Assembly: GCF_014852585.1 (NCBI RefSeq)
Contig: NZ_JACVBX010000007.1
Span: forward strand, 124,001 to 188,000
Length of the DNA stretch: 64,000 bases
Source of the DNA: Pseudomonas sp. PDM18
GTDB taxonomy: Bacteria > Pseudomonadota > Gammaproteobacteria > Pseudomonadales > Pseudomonadaceae
Direction of reading: 5' to 3'
Positions 21,481 through 31,573 of the stretch are shown one piece after another. Below the pieces are notes generated by a model. The model saw nothing but the letters and a program-made list of their open reading frames with translations, ran no database searches and was not told the DNA's origin. The translations under genes were made by a program, and so were the position numbers. Within the stretch, counting starts at the first letter, position 1; every line of letters begins with the position of its first letter.

Positions 21481-21858
21481 ATGGACAAGGCAAGAAAGCA
21501 GCGCCTGCTCGGCGTCGGGGCACTGGTAGTGCTGTTTGGGGCCTACGTGGCCTGGACCGAGCGCCCGCAGATCGTCCTGCATTACGAAGGCGTGGGCGGG
21601 CCGGCGGTGAGCTACAGCTTCAAGGAAAACGGCGAGGAAACCCTCGCGGGCGAGATCAAGCCGGGCGAGGCGCGCGCCTTCCCGCTGCGCCTGCTGCGTT
21701 CGGGCGAATACCGCGTCGCCTTCCAGTTCCACCAGGGGGCGGAGCGCTACTCCACCTTCAGTACCCGGCCGGGCTACAGCAAGATGGATCTGTTCATCGG
21801 GCCGAACCTGGAGGTCTCCACCCAGCCTCGGCCCGAAGGGCTGCTCCAGGGGCAGTAA
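21481..21858 (+). CDS. Small membrane-anchored protein of unknown function
   Basis: I do not recognise a named family. The 125-aa product has one N-terminal hydrophobic helix (LLGVGALVVLFGAYVAWT, residues 9-26) and a periplasmic remainder predicted to be beta-rich (IVLHYEGVGGPAVSYSFKENG, GEYRVAFQFHQGAERY). ATG at 21481 is preceded by GGAGAGCG. It follows the HU-like gene by 65 bases on the same strand and converges with the pilin-like gene. It looks like a conserved Pseudomonas protein of this locus, but no function can be supported. Confidence 0.75.
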   Translation: MDKARKQRLLGVGALVVLFGAYVAWTERPQIVLHYEGVGGPAVSYSFKENGEETLAGEIKPGEARAFPLRLLRSGEYRVAFQFHQGAERYSTFSTRPGYSKMDLFIGPNLEVSTQPRPEGLLQGQ

Positions 21859-21864
21859 CGCCCT

Positions 21865-22233
21865 TTACAGGTACTCGGCCACCAGCACCACGTTGCGCTG
21901 GTCCGCGGCCACCCCACCCTTGGCGATCTCGCGGATGACGCTGCCGGTGTCTCCGGTGGCCACGATGCCTTCCACCAGCGCCTTGCCGTGCGTGTCGGTC
22001 AGCCGGTAGCTGACGCTGGGTATCGCGCCGCGCGGCTCGTTCAGCATCATTGTCATGGCCTGGTTGCACTCGCTCAGACTTACCCGCGCGCTTTTCGCAG
22101 TGACTTCGCTCAGCCCGACCTGGCAGGTCGGCTCGACCACGGCGCCACTGAAATGGATGACGCCATCGTAGGCCATGAGCGGGGCGCAGAAGAGCAGGGC
22201 AACGAGAGTGGTGGATCGCAGTGCAACGGACAT
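21865..22233 (-). CDS. Orphan type 1 pilin-like secreted protein
   Basis: A 122-aa protein with a signal peptide (LVALLFCAPLMA) and a short domain that starts YDGVIHFSGAVVEPTCQVG, the pattern seen at the start of type 1/chaperone-usher pilin domains. Two cysteines (EPTC and SECN) are spaced as in the pilin disulfide. There is no usher, chaperone or other subunit nearby, and the protein is shorter than true pilins (usually about 150-180 aa). It may be a stand-alone periplasmic relative rather than an assembled fimbrial subunit. It converges on the preceding gene with a 6-base gap. Confidence 0.72.
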   Translation of the reverse strand: MSVALRSTTLVALLFCAPLMAYDGVIHFSGAVVEPTCQVGLSEVTAKSARVSLSECNQAMTMMLNEPRGAIPSVSYRLTDTHGKALVEGIVATGDTGSVIREIAKGGVAADQRNVVLVAEYL

Positions 22234-22468
22234 GCTGGCATTCCTCGCTCGGTCATGGCCCGCCTCTCAGCGACGGGTTCTTCCTATAGCATCGGCACCG
22301 TCTGAATTTTCTGAATCGGCTATAGGGCGATTCCCCTAATCAAAAGGGAGATTCGTGATGAATATCGGGAATTGCATGTGTGACGTCGCTAAGTGCTTGA
22401 AGTGCTTGTAAGTTGCGCTCAAGCCGCTACAATGGCGCGGCTCGCTGATCTGGCGAGCTTCTCGTGAT

Positions 22469-22582
22469 GGTGGCCCTGTCGGTCCCCCCGCAACGATTAC
22501 TCGCTTACCTGGTCAGGTCCGGAAGGAAGCAGCCAAGGCGGGGACATTGTGTGCCGGGGTGTGGCTGGCGGGGCCGCCTCCA
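22469..22582 (+). ncRNA. ffs: 4.5S RNA (signal recognition particle RNA)
   Basis: The conserved domain IV core GGTCAGGTCCGGAAGGAAGC is present at 22510-22530 with AGCCAAGGCGG after it. The 5' end (GGTGGCCCTGTCGGT) pairs with the 3' end (GGCGGGGCCGCC), and the internal CCCGCAACG and TGTGCCGGGGTGTGGCTGG segments align with E. coli 4.5S RNA. It binds Ffh to target membrane proteins. The exact ends are my estimate from the closing helix. It lies upstream of dnaX, as in P. aeruginosa. Confidence 0.92.
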
Positions 22583-22630
22583 TTTCGGGGTCGGTAAAAT
22601 CCGCCCCATCCTGTCGATGCACGCGTCGCA

Positions 22631-23353
22631 TCAGCGATAGTGACTCAGGATTTCCTCTATCTTTCCCGACGCCTTGATCTTCGCCAGCACCGAGAGCACT
22701 TCGTCGGCGTGGACTTCAGGTGCGTCCAGCACCATGCATGACAGCGGCGTTTCCTCGATTACGCTGGCGATTCTCAGTCGCTCCGCCTCGGGCAATTCAC
22801 GGTTGAACCAGTTCAGCGCGAACTCGCTGCTGATCGCGTACTGATAGCGGCCGATACGCAGCTTCTTCAGCACCAGTTCCTGGTTCCGCGCGTCGTCGCG
22901 GGTCAGCCAGTGGCTGTCCAGCAGCGGCTGCAGGCGCGGGTAGTGATAGCCCAGCACGGTGCCGACAGATTGGCTGGGCAGGGTTTCCAGCTTGTCGGCC
23001 GGGGCATCGCGGACTACCAGCAGGTCGCGTTGCACCATCAGGGGGGCAGTCCAGCGGTAGTCGTTGAATTCATGCTCGGTCCAGGTGCGCGACACGTAGC
23101 AGCGTACATCGACGGAGTGGCTCAGTACGGCTTGCTCGATGCGTGCGCGGGGCACGATGTGGAAGGCTGCCGGGCGGCCCAGTTCGCGTGCCGTTTCGTT
23201 GAACAGCTCGAACATGATGCCGCCGGTCAGTTCTCCATTCTCGATCTGCGCCAGCGGCATCGCCCAACTGTCGACCACCGAGAAGCGCAGGGGGCGGTCG
23301 TCAGCCTGGGCGAGGGTGGCGGTCAGCAGCAGGGTGGTGGCAAGGAAGCGCAT
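22631..23353 (-). CDS. Periplasmic solute-binding-like protein (SBP family 3 fold)
   Basis: A 240-aa protein with a signal peptide (MRFLATTLLLTATLAQA) and a mature part resembling family 3 periplasmic binding proteins: RFSVVDSWAMPLAQIENGELTGGIMFELFNETARELG, then IEQAVLSHSVDVRCYVSRTWTE and LKKLRIGRYQYAISSEFALNWF. There are no permease or ATPase genes beside it, so it may be an orphan sensor-like binding protein. ATG at 23353 follows GGAG; the frame continues upstream but without signal peptide logic. Divergent from dnaX across about 150 bp. The ligand is unknown. Confidence 0.78.
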   Translation of the reverse strand: MRFLATTLLLTATLAQADDRPLRFSVVDSWAMPLAQIENGELTGGIMFELFNETARELGRPAAFHIVPRARIEQAVLSHSVDVRCYVSRTWTEHEFNDYRWTAPLMVQRDLLVVRDAPADKLETLPSQSVGTVLGYHYPRLQPLLDSHWLTRDDARNQELVLKKLRIGRYQYAISSEFALNWFNRELPEAERLRIASVIEETPLSCMVLDAPEVHADEVLSVLAKIKASGKIEEILSHYR

Positions 23354-23505
23354 CAAGGCTCCGTTGATGGCAGAACGACGACACAATGCCGTGTAGCCCG
23401 GCCCTTGCCAAGATGTGACAGCGACCGGTGCGGACATCGGGTGCAATTTACGGTCCGCTTCGCTAGGATTAGCGCACTTCTGCTCACCTGTCGCGATGGA
23501 TTTCA

Positions 23506-25701
<2,196 letters not shown>

Positions 25702-25738
25702 GCCTTGGCCGACGACTGAACGAATCGAGGAACTCGAC

Positions 25739-26065
25739 ATGATGAAAGGTGGCATGGCCGGCCTGATGAAGCAGGCCCAGCAGATGCAGGAAAAGATGCA
25801 GAAGATGCAGGAAGAGCTGGCCAACGCCGAAGTGACCGGTCAATCCGGCGCCGGCCTGGTGAGCGTGGTGATGACCGGTCGCCACGACGTCAAGCGCGTC
25901 TCCCTGGATGACAGCCTGATGCAGGAAGATAAGGAAATCCTTGAAGACCTGATCGCCGCTGCGGTGAACGACGCCGTGCGCAAGATCGAGCAGAACAACC
26001 AGGACAAGATGTCCGGCATGACCGCCGGCATGCAATTGCCGCCCGGCTTCAAGATGCCTTTCTGA
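25739..26065 (+). CDS. YbaB/EbfC-family nucleoid-associated protein
   Basis: A 108-aa DNA-binding protein that forms a tweezer-like dimer. The sequence starts with [27 protein letters not shown], a methionine- and glutamine-rich helix, and ends with the family's methionine-rich tail ([18 protein letters not shown]). In bacteria it is nearly always encoded between dnaX and recR, as here, and is linked to recombination and replication. It starts 37 bases after dnaX. Confidence 0.95.
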   Translation: MMKGGMAGLMKQAQQMQEKMQKMQEELANAEVTGQSGAGLVSVVMTGRHDVKRVSLDDSLMQEDKEILEDLIAAAVNDAVRKIEQNNQDKMSGMTAGMQLPPGFKMPF

Positions 26066-26081
26066 TCCAGGCTCTTCCCCT

Positions 26082-26160
26082 GTAGGGGCGAGCTTGCTCG
26101 CGAACGCTCTACCGGCCCTTCACGGCCTGCAGGGTTCGCGAGCAAGCTCGCTCCTACAGT
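26082..26160. repeat. REP-like inverted pair between ybaB-type gene and recR
   Basis: GTAGGGGCGAGCTTGCTCGC on the left and GCGAGCAAGCTCGCTCCTAC on the right, separated by about 40 bases, form a long stem. It lies inside a probable operon (dnaX-ybaB-recR) and could affect downstream expression. Confidence 0.8.
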
Positions 26161-26196
26161 CGTTCTACACCCCGAAAAGTATCCTGAGACCGCCCC

Positions 26197-26796
26197 ATGA
26201 GCTTCACGCCGCTGATCCGCCAACTGATCGATGCCCTGCGCACCCTGCCCGGAGTGGGGCAGAAAAGTGCCCAGCGCATGGCACTGCAGCTGCTGGAGCG
26301 TGACCGCACCGGCGGCCTGCGCCTGGCCCAGGCTCTGACCCAGGCGATGGAGGGCGTCGGCCACTGCAAGCAATGCCGCACCCTGTCCGAGGACGAGTTC
26401 TGCCCGCAGTGCACGGACCCACGCCGTGACGACAGCCTGTTGTGCGTGGTGGAAGGTCCGTTGGACGTGTTCGCTGTCGAACAGACCGGATACCGTGGCC
26501 GCTATTTCGTACTCAAGGGGCACTTGTCGCCGCTGGATGGCCTCGGCCCGGAAGCCATCGGCATTCCCGAACTGCAAGCGCGGATCAAGGCCGGCAGCTT
26601 CAGCGAGATCATCCTCGCCACCAACCCCACGGTGGAAGGCGAGGCGACCGCCCACTACATCGCCCAACTGCTCGGCGGCGGTGACTTGGTGCTTTCGCGC
26701 ATCGCTCACGGTGTACCGCTGGGTGGCGAGCTGGAGCTGGTCGACGGCGGCACCCTGGCTCATGCCCTGGCAGGGCGCCGGCCGATCAGCAGCTAA
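26197..26796 (+). CDS. recR: Recombination protein RecR
   Basis: Works with RecF and RecO to load RecA on gapped DNA. The 199-aa protein has an N-terminal helix-hairpin-helix ([20 protein letters not shown]), a Cys4 zinc finger ([16 protein letters not shown]) and a Toprim domain ([20 protein letters not shown]) containing the acidic residues, then the C-terminal Walker-like end. The stop codon interlocks with that of the convergent acetyltransferase gene (shared TA in CTAA). Confidence 0.97.
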   Translation: MSFTPLIRQLIDALRTLPGVGQKSAQRMALQLLERDRTGGLRLAQALTQAMEGVGHCKQCRTLSEDEFCPQCTDPRRDDSLLCVVEGPLDVFAVEQTGYRGRYFVLKGHLSPLDGLGPEAIGIPELQARIKAGSFSEIILATNPTVEGEATAHYIAQLLGGGDLVLSRIAHGVPLGGELELVDGGTLAHALAGRRPISS

Positions 26797-27272
26797 CCGC
26801 CGGCAAGGCGCAACAGCTCGCGATCATCCATTCGATAGGCAATCCACTGGCTTTCTCGCCGGCCGCCCAGGTGCGAGTAAAAGCGTTCGGCGGCGTGATT
26901 GCCGGCCAGCACATCCCAGAGCAGGCGACCCGCACCTTGTTCCAGCGCCCATTGGGCAACGCGCCGCATCAATTGCCCGCCTGCGCCGCAGCCGCGCTGT
27001 CCCTGGACGACATACAGCTCCTTGAGTCGAACGCTCGGGCGTAGATCGAAGGTGAAGGCAAGGCTCTGCACGACGGCGTAGCCGCAGATCGTGTCGGTCT
27101 CGGCGATGAACACCTGGCACTGCGCCGCCGGTCCGAAGGCGCGTGTGAGCAGGGCGTCGGCGTCCACCGCGAAGTCGTCAAGATAGCCTTCGTACTCCGC
27201 CAGCCCGCGCATCAGCTCGAGCACGGCTGGAACATCGTTCGGCCGTGCCTCGCGAATGCTCAGCAGGCGCAC
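26793..27272 (-). CDS. GNAT-family N-acetyltransferase, GTG start
   Basis: A 159-aa acetyltransferase. The coenzyme-A loop is [15 protein letters not shown] (about residues 91-105) and the C-terminal [13 protein letters not shown] is the typical motif B. The predicted start is GTG at 27272, giving [21 protein letters not shown], which fits GNAT N-termini. It overlaps the end of the rhodanese gene, so translation is probably coupled. It resembles the diamine/amine-acetyltransferase branch ([17 protein letters not shown]), but the substrate is not determinable here. Confidence 0.85.
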   Translation of the reverse strand: MRLLSIREARPNDVPAVLELMRGLAEYEGYLDDFAVDADALLTRAFGPAAQCQVFIAETDTICGYAVVQSLAFTFDLRPSVRLKELYVVQGQRGCGAGGQLMRRVAQWALEQGAGRLLWDVLAGNHAAERFYSHLGGRRESQWIAYRMDDRELLRLAGG

Positions 27273-27703
27273 GAGATGCTTTCTGTCTGGCTGCGTTGCC
27301 CGTGGCCATCGGCACTGACCAGCGCCAAGCCTTCGTCCAGCCAGCCGGTTACTCCGCCGATCATCTCCTTCACTGGCAAGCCCAGCGCGGCGAGCTTCGC
27401 GGCGGCGCGGTGCACGCCGTTGCAGTGCGGCCCGGCGCAATAGACGACGAACAGGGTGCCCGGTGCGAACTGTGCCATGCGTCGCGCATCGATCTCGCGG
27501 GTCGGCAGGTTCAGCGCTCCGGGCACGTGCCCGCGGGCGAACGCGGCGGTATTGCGTACATCGAGCAGGACGAAATCCTGCTCGCCGTTCTGCAGGGCGT
27601 GATTGACGTCCGAGCAGTCGGTCTCGAAGGCCAGGCGGTGGCTGAAGTGGGCAAGGGCGTCGGCGGGCAAGGCGGCGGGGAACTGGCTGACGAGGCTGGG
27701 CAT
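27260..27703 (-). CDS. Rhodanese-like domain protein
   Basis: A 147-aa single rhodanese domain. QDFVLLDVRNTAAFARGHVPGALNLPTREI is the standard first half. The active-site loop is FVVYCAGPHCNGVHRAAAKLA, with the likely persulfide Cys in VVYC and a second Cys in PHC. The protein is probably a cytoplasmic sulfurtransferase or a binding module. It is divergent from the FtrA-type regulator 94 bp away and overlaps the GNAT gene. This rhodanese/FtrA pairing is common in proteobacteria, where the regulator likely controls it. Confidence 0.85.
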   Translation of the reverse strand: MPSLVSQFPAALPADALAHFSHRLAFETDCSDVNHALQNGEQDFVLLDVRNTAAFARGHVPGALNLPTREIDARRMAQFAPGTLFVVYCAGPHCNGVHRAAAKLAALGLPVKEMIGGVTGWLDEGLALVSADGHGQRSQTESISCAC

Positions 27704-27796
27704 GGCAAGGCTCCTGTGGATAGTGGGAGCACTGTATGCGGCCCTTCGGATCAGCTACAGTGGCGGACTGGACAGTGATCGGAAGTTTTCCGCCAA

Positions 27797-28765
27797 ATGC
27801 TGCGCAATCCCCTGGAAGTCGCTGTGCTCGCCTACGACGGCCTGTGTACCTTCGAATTCGGCATCGCCGTGGAAATATTCGGCTTGCCGCGTCCCGAGTT
27901 CGACTTTCCCTGGTACAACCACCGGGTCTTAGCCGTCGACGAAGGGCCAATGCGGGCATTGGGTGGAGTCCGCGTGCTAGCCGACGGTGGGCAGGAGTCG
28001 CTCGACACGGCGGGGACCGTCATCGTGCCGGGCTGGCGTGATCGTGCCGAGGCGCCGTCCGCCGAGTTGGTGCGGGTGCTGCGCAAGGCTCATGACGAAG
28101 GTGCGCGTCTGCTGTCGATCTGCTCCGGAGTCTTCGTTCTGGCCGCCACCGGGTTGCTGGACGGCCAGCGCGCCACCACGCACTGGCGCTACGCCGAGGA
28201 GTTGGCGGCGCGCTTCCCTGCCATCGAGGTCGATGCCCAGGTGCTCTATGTGGATGCCGGTCAGCTGATCACCTCAGCCGGCAGCGCGGCGGGCATCGAT
28301 GCCTGCCTGCACCTGGTGGCGCGGGACTTCGGTACGCAGGTTGCCAATACCGTCGCGCGGCGCCTGGTGATGTCGCCACAGCGCGGCGGCGGCCAGGCAC
28401 AGTTCATTCCGGCGCCGGTGGCGCAGGCGCCCCGACATGACCTCGCCGGGTTGCTGGACTGGGCCAGGCAACGGTTGGACCGCTCGATCAGCGTCGGCGA
28501 ACTGGCCAGCCGTGTAGCCATGAGCGAGCGCACTTTCCTGCGCCGATTCAACGAAGCCACGGGGATGACGCCCAAGGCATGGCTGCAGCACGAGCGCATG
28601 CTGCGCGCCCGTGAATTGCTCGAAAGCAGCGCCGACAGCGTCGAGCGGATAGCCGAGCAATGCGGCTTCGGCACCGTGGAAAGCTTCCGCAATGCCTTTC
28701 GTGGTGCGGCGGGCGTAGCGCCATCGGCTTACCGCGAGCGGTTCGGGACGGCGCATCTGTCCTAG
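27797..28765 (+). CDS. ftrA: FtrA-type AraC regulator with DJ-1/PfpI domain
   Basis: A 322-aa regulator with an N-terminal glutaminase-like DJ-1/PfpI domain (about 8-190) and a C-terminal AraC double helix-turn-helix (about 215-315). The nucleophile-elbow region is LLSICSGVFVLAATGLLDG, with the Cys retained. The HTH is shown by ISVGELASRVAMSERTFLRRFNEATGMTPKAWLQ and IAEQCGFGTVESFRNAFRGAAGVAPSAYRERF. This is the transcriptional activator family called FtrA or GlxA. Divergent from the rhodanese gene, its most likely target. Confidence 0.88.
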   Translation: MLRNPLEVAVLAYDGLCTFEFGIAVEIFGLPRPEFDFPWYNHRVLAVDEGPMRALGGVRVLADGGQESLDTAGTVIVPGWRDRAEAPSAELVRVLRKAHDEGARLLSICSGVFVLAATGLLDGQRATTHWRYAEELAARFPAIEVDAQVLYVDAGQLITSAGSAAGIDACLHLVARDFGTQVANTVARRLVMSPQRGGGQAQFIPAPVAQAPRHDLAGLLDWARQRLDRSISVGELASRVAMSERTFLRRFNEATGMTPKAWLQHERMLRARELLESSADSVERIAEQCGFGTVESFRNAFRGAAGVAPSAYRERFGTAHLS

Positions 28766-28840
28766 CCGATGGCGGGTGTCTCGCCTTGAAAACCAAGCAA
28801 GCGCTCGGTAAGTTTCAGTCAAACCGTCTGGAGCCTTGCC

Positions 28841-29989
28841 ATGTCCGTGTTCGCCGAATACTTCGATGACAGCCACCGCCTGGTCCGTGACAGCGTTCGG
28901 CGCTTCGTCGAGCGTGAAATCCTGCCCCACGTCGCCGACTGGGAGGAGGCCGAGGAGTTTCCCCGCGAGCTATACCGCAAGGCGGGCGAGGCCGGCATCC
29001 TTGGCATTGGCTATCCCGAGGCGCTCGGCGGTAGCCATGAAGGCGACCTGTTTGCCAAGGTGGCGGCCAGCGAGGAGCTGATGCGCTGTGGTTCCGGGGG
29101 GCTGGTGGCGGGGCTGGGCTCGCTGGATATCGGCCTGCCGCCGCTGATCAAGTGGGGCCGCCCGGATCTGCGCGAGCGCATCGCGCCGCAGGTGCTGGCC
29201 GGCGAGAAGATCATGGCGCTGGCGGTCACCGAGCCGTCCGGCGGTTCCGACGTCGCCAGCCTGAAGACCCGCGCCGTGCGCGCCGGTGATCACTACCGCG
29301 TCAGCGGCAGCAAGACCTTTATCACCAGCGGCGTGCGCGCCGATTACTACACCGTGGCCGTACGCACTGGCGGCGATGGCTTCGGCGGCGTCAGCCTGTT
29401 GCTGGTGGAGAAGGGTACGCCGGGCTTCACCGTCAGCCGCAGGCTGAAGAAGATGGGCTGGTGGGCCTCGGACACCGCCGAGTTGTTCTTCGACGACTGC
29501 AAGGTGCCGGTGGAGAATCTCATCGGTGCGGAGAACATGGGCTTCGCCTGCATCATGGCGAACTTCCAGAGCGAGCGCCTGGCACTGGCAATCATGGCCA
29601 ACATGACCGCACAGTTGGCGCTGGACGAGGCGCTGGCCTGGAGCCGCGAGCGCGAGGCGTTTGGCAAGCCGGTCGGCAAGTTCCAGGTGCTCAAGCACCG
29701 GCTGGCGGAGATGGCCACGCAAGTCGAAGTGTCTCGCGAGTTCACCTACCGCCAGGCGGCGAAGATGGCCGTGGGCAAGAGTGTGATCAAGGAAATCTCC
29801 ATGGCCAAGAACTTCGCCACCGACGTGGCCGACCGGGTGACCTACGACGCGGTACAGGTGCTGGGCGGCATGGGCTACATGCGCGAGAGCCTGGTGGAGC
29901 GGCTCTACCGCGACAACCGCATCCTCTCCATCGGCGGCGGCACGCGGGAGATCATGAACGAGATCATCGCCAAGCAGATGGGGCTCTGA
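28841..29989 (+). CDS. Acyl-CoA dehydrogenase
   Basis: FAD-dependent enzyme for the first step of acyl-CoA beta-oxidation, 382 aa. The N-terminal helical domain is followed by the beta-barrel signature LAVTEPSGGSDVASLKTRAV. The C-terminal helical domain has REAFGKPVGKFQVLKHRLAEMA and the ending GGMGYMRESLVERLYRDNRI. The usual catalytic Glu of the EGT(S/R)EI motif is Gly here (GGGTREI). In some acyl-CoA dehydrogenases the base sits on another helix, so activity is not excluded. It stands alone between ftrA and the CbrC-like gene; substrate chain length is unknown. Confidence 0.88.
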   Translation: MSVFAEYFDDSHRLVRDSVRRFVEREILPHVADWEEAEEFPRELYRKAGEAGILGIGYPEALGGSHEGDLFAKVAASEELMRCGSGGLVAGLGSLDIGLPPLIKWGRPDLRERIAPQVLAGEKIMALAVTEPSGGSDVASLKTRAVRAGDHYRVSGSKTFITSGVRADYYTVAVRTGGDGFGGVSLLLVEKGTPGFTVSRRLKKMGWWASDTAELFFDDCKVPVENLIGAENMGFACIMANFQSERLALAIMANMTAQLALDEALAWSREREAFGKPVGKFQVLKHRLAEMATQVEVSREFTYRQAAKMAVGKSVIKEISMAKNFATDVADRVTYDAVQVLGGMGYMRESLVERLYRDNRILSIGGGTREIMNEIIAKQMGL

Positions 29990-30001
29990 GTCTCTTCGGA
30001 C

Positions 30002-30541
30002 TCAGGTGAAATCCATGCCGAAGTGCGTCTTGCTGCAGTGCAGGCAGCGGAAGTGGTAGATCGCCGGGTTGCCCGCCGGCTGGTAGTGCTCGACGACCTG
30101 TAGCCAGGCCTTCTCCGGCCAGCCCAGGTGGGGGAATTGCCTGGCCAGCCCGGCGGCGCCGAGGGCGATGATGTCTTCGCGCTTTGCATCGCCATGAAAG
30201 GCGCAGGCGTCACCGCAGCAGCTGAGCCAGTGCTCCTGCTGCCAGGATGCGAACCCGGGAGTGCGCTCGCAGACTTCGCGCACCACGGCATCGGGCACGC
30301 CGGCATCGAGTAACGGATGGTCATCGACGAAGCTCGCCTCGAAGCGTTCGGCCGCACTGCCGTCCGCGATGCACCAGGGGCACAGGCAGTTTCCCGGCAG
30401 GTCGTGGCGGGTATAGACGGAGGCGGAGTAGATGAAGCCGCGTGCCTGCCCGCAGCGCAGGCAGGTCGCATCAGAGGCGACCACGCTGCCGGTGGCCAGT
30501 GGGGCGGGATGATAGCGGAAGGCTGGGAGCGTCTGGCTCAT
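30002..30541 (-). CDS. CbrC family protein (UPF0167), cysteine-rich
   Basis: A 179-aa cytoplasmic protein with four paired-cysteine motifs: CLRCGQ, CLCPWCIADG, CCGDACAFHGD and CLHCSKTHFG. The FRYHPAPLATGSV start and the W-x-Q-x2-H-W-x-S-C-C-G-D-A-C pattern are those of the CbrC family, first tied to colicin E2 tolerance in E. coli. It probably binds zinc. The start at 30541 (MSQTLPAFRYHP) was chosen over an upstream in-frame ATG because the family begins here. Molecular function is not known. Confidence 0.82.
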   Translation of the reverse strand: MSQTLPAFRYHPAPLATGSVVASDATCLRCGQARGFIYSASVYTRHDLPGNCLCPWCIADGSAAERFEASFVDDHPLLDAGVPDAVVREVCERTPGFASWQQEHWLSCCGDACAFHGDAKREDIIALGAAGLARQFPHLGWPEKAWLQVVEHYQPAGNPAIYHFRCLHCSKTHFGMDFT

Positions 30542-30682
30542 GGTCGTCGTCCTTGGGCGTATGTCCTGGTACAGGGCCAGTATACGCAGCGCCATGAGTG
30601 CTGGAAAAAACGGCGCCCATCCGGGGGTAAGGGGGATGGGCGCCGGCCCGACAGGGAAAAAGGGACGCTTGGGAATGAAGCG

Positions 30683-31573
30683 TTACTTGGCCTCGTAGCC
30701 CTCGGCGGGGGACTTGCGCTTGGGCTTGGGTGCGAAGCGCTTGGCCAGCTTCATGCTGCCGGTGACCACTTTCTGGTACCAGACCGGCAGCAGGCGCAGC
30801 ATCACGTCGATGGCGTGGGCATCCGGGCCGATCAAGATGCGCCGCGAGTCGCGCTCCACGCCACGAATGATCACCAGCGCGGCCTTCTGCGGAGTGGTGC
30901 GCAGCAACTGGTCGTTGAACTGGGTGCGCGCTGCTTCCGCGTTCTGCCCGGTGACCTTGACCATGCTGTCGTTCATGCGCGCGGTCTTGGCGATGTTGGT
31001 CTTGATCCCGCCGGGGTGCACGCAGCTGGCGGAGACACCGCCACGCTCCATGTCCAGCTCCTGGCGCAGTGACTCGGTGAAGCCGCGAACAGCGAACTTG
31101 GTGGCGTTGTAGGCGCTCATGCCCGGCTGGGAGAACAGGCCGAACACGCTGGAGACGTTGACGATGTGGCCGTCACCGGAAGCCTTCAGGTGCGGCAGGA
31201 AGGCCTTGGTGCCGTAGACCACGCCCCAGAAGTTGATGTTGGTGATCCACTCGTACTCTTCGTAGTCGCTGGCTTCCACGGTACCGGCATGGGCGACGCC
31301 GGCGTTGTTGAACACCAGGTTGACCTTGCCGTGCTCGCGGGCGGCCTTGTCGGCCCAGGCGTGCACCTGGTCGCGGTCGGCGACGTTCACCGTGTCGATG
31401 GACACGCGCACGCCGGTGGAAGAGAGCAGTTGGCGGGTTTCCTCCAGGCCTGCGGCATTCACGTCCGCCAGGGCCAGGTGGCAACCACGGGCGGCCAGTT
31501 CCACGGCCAGGGCACGGCCGATGCCGGAACCTGCGCCGGTGATGGCGGCGACCTTGTTCTCGAAGTTCTTCAT
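30683..31573 (-). CDS. Short-chain dehydrogenase/reductase
   Basis: A 296-aa classical SDR. NAD(P) binding is shown by ITGAGSGIGRALA (about 11-23), NNAGVAH follows, and the catalytic Tyr-x3-Lys is in SAYNATKFAV. The C-terminal ~40 residues are extended and basic (RFAPKPKRKSPAEGYEAK), possibly a membrane-contact tail. The ATG overlaps the stop of the upstream monooxygenase (ATGA), so the two proteins are co-produced. A plausible role is to oxidise an alcohol to the ketone used by the monooxygenase, or to handle its product; this is inference. Confidence 0.9.
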   Translation of the reverse strand: MKNFENKVAAITGAGSGIGRALAVELAARGCHLALADVNAAGLEETRQLLSSTGVRVSIDTVNVADRDQVHAWADKAAREHGKVNLVFNNAGVAHAGTVEASDYEEYEWITNINFWGVVYGTKAFLPHLKASGDGHIVNVSSVFGLFSQPGMSAYNATKFAVRGFTESLRQELDMERGGVSASCVHPGGIKTNIAKTARMNDSMVKVTGQNAEAARTQFNDQLLRTTPQKAALVIIRGVERDSRRILIGPDAHAIDVMLRLLPVWYQKVVTGSMKLAKRFAPKPKRKSPAEGYEAK

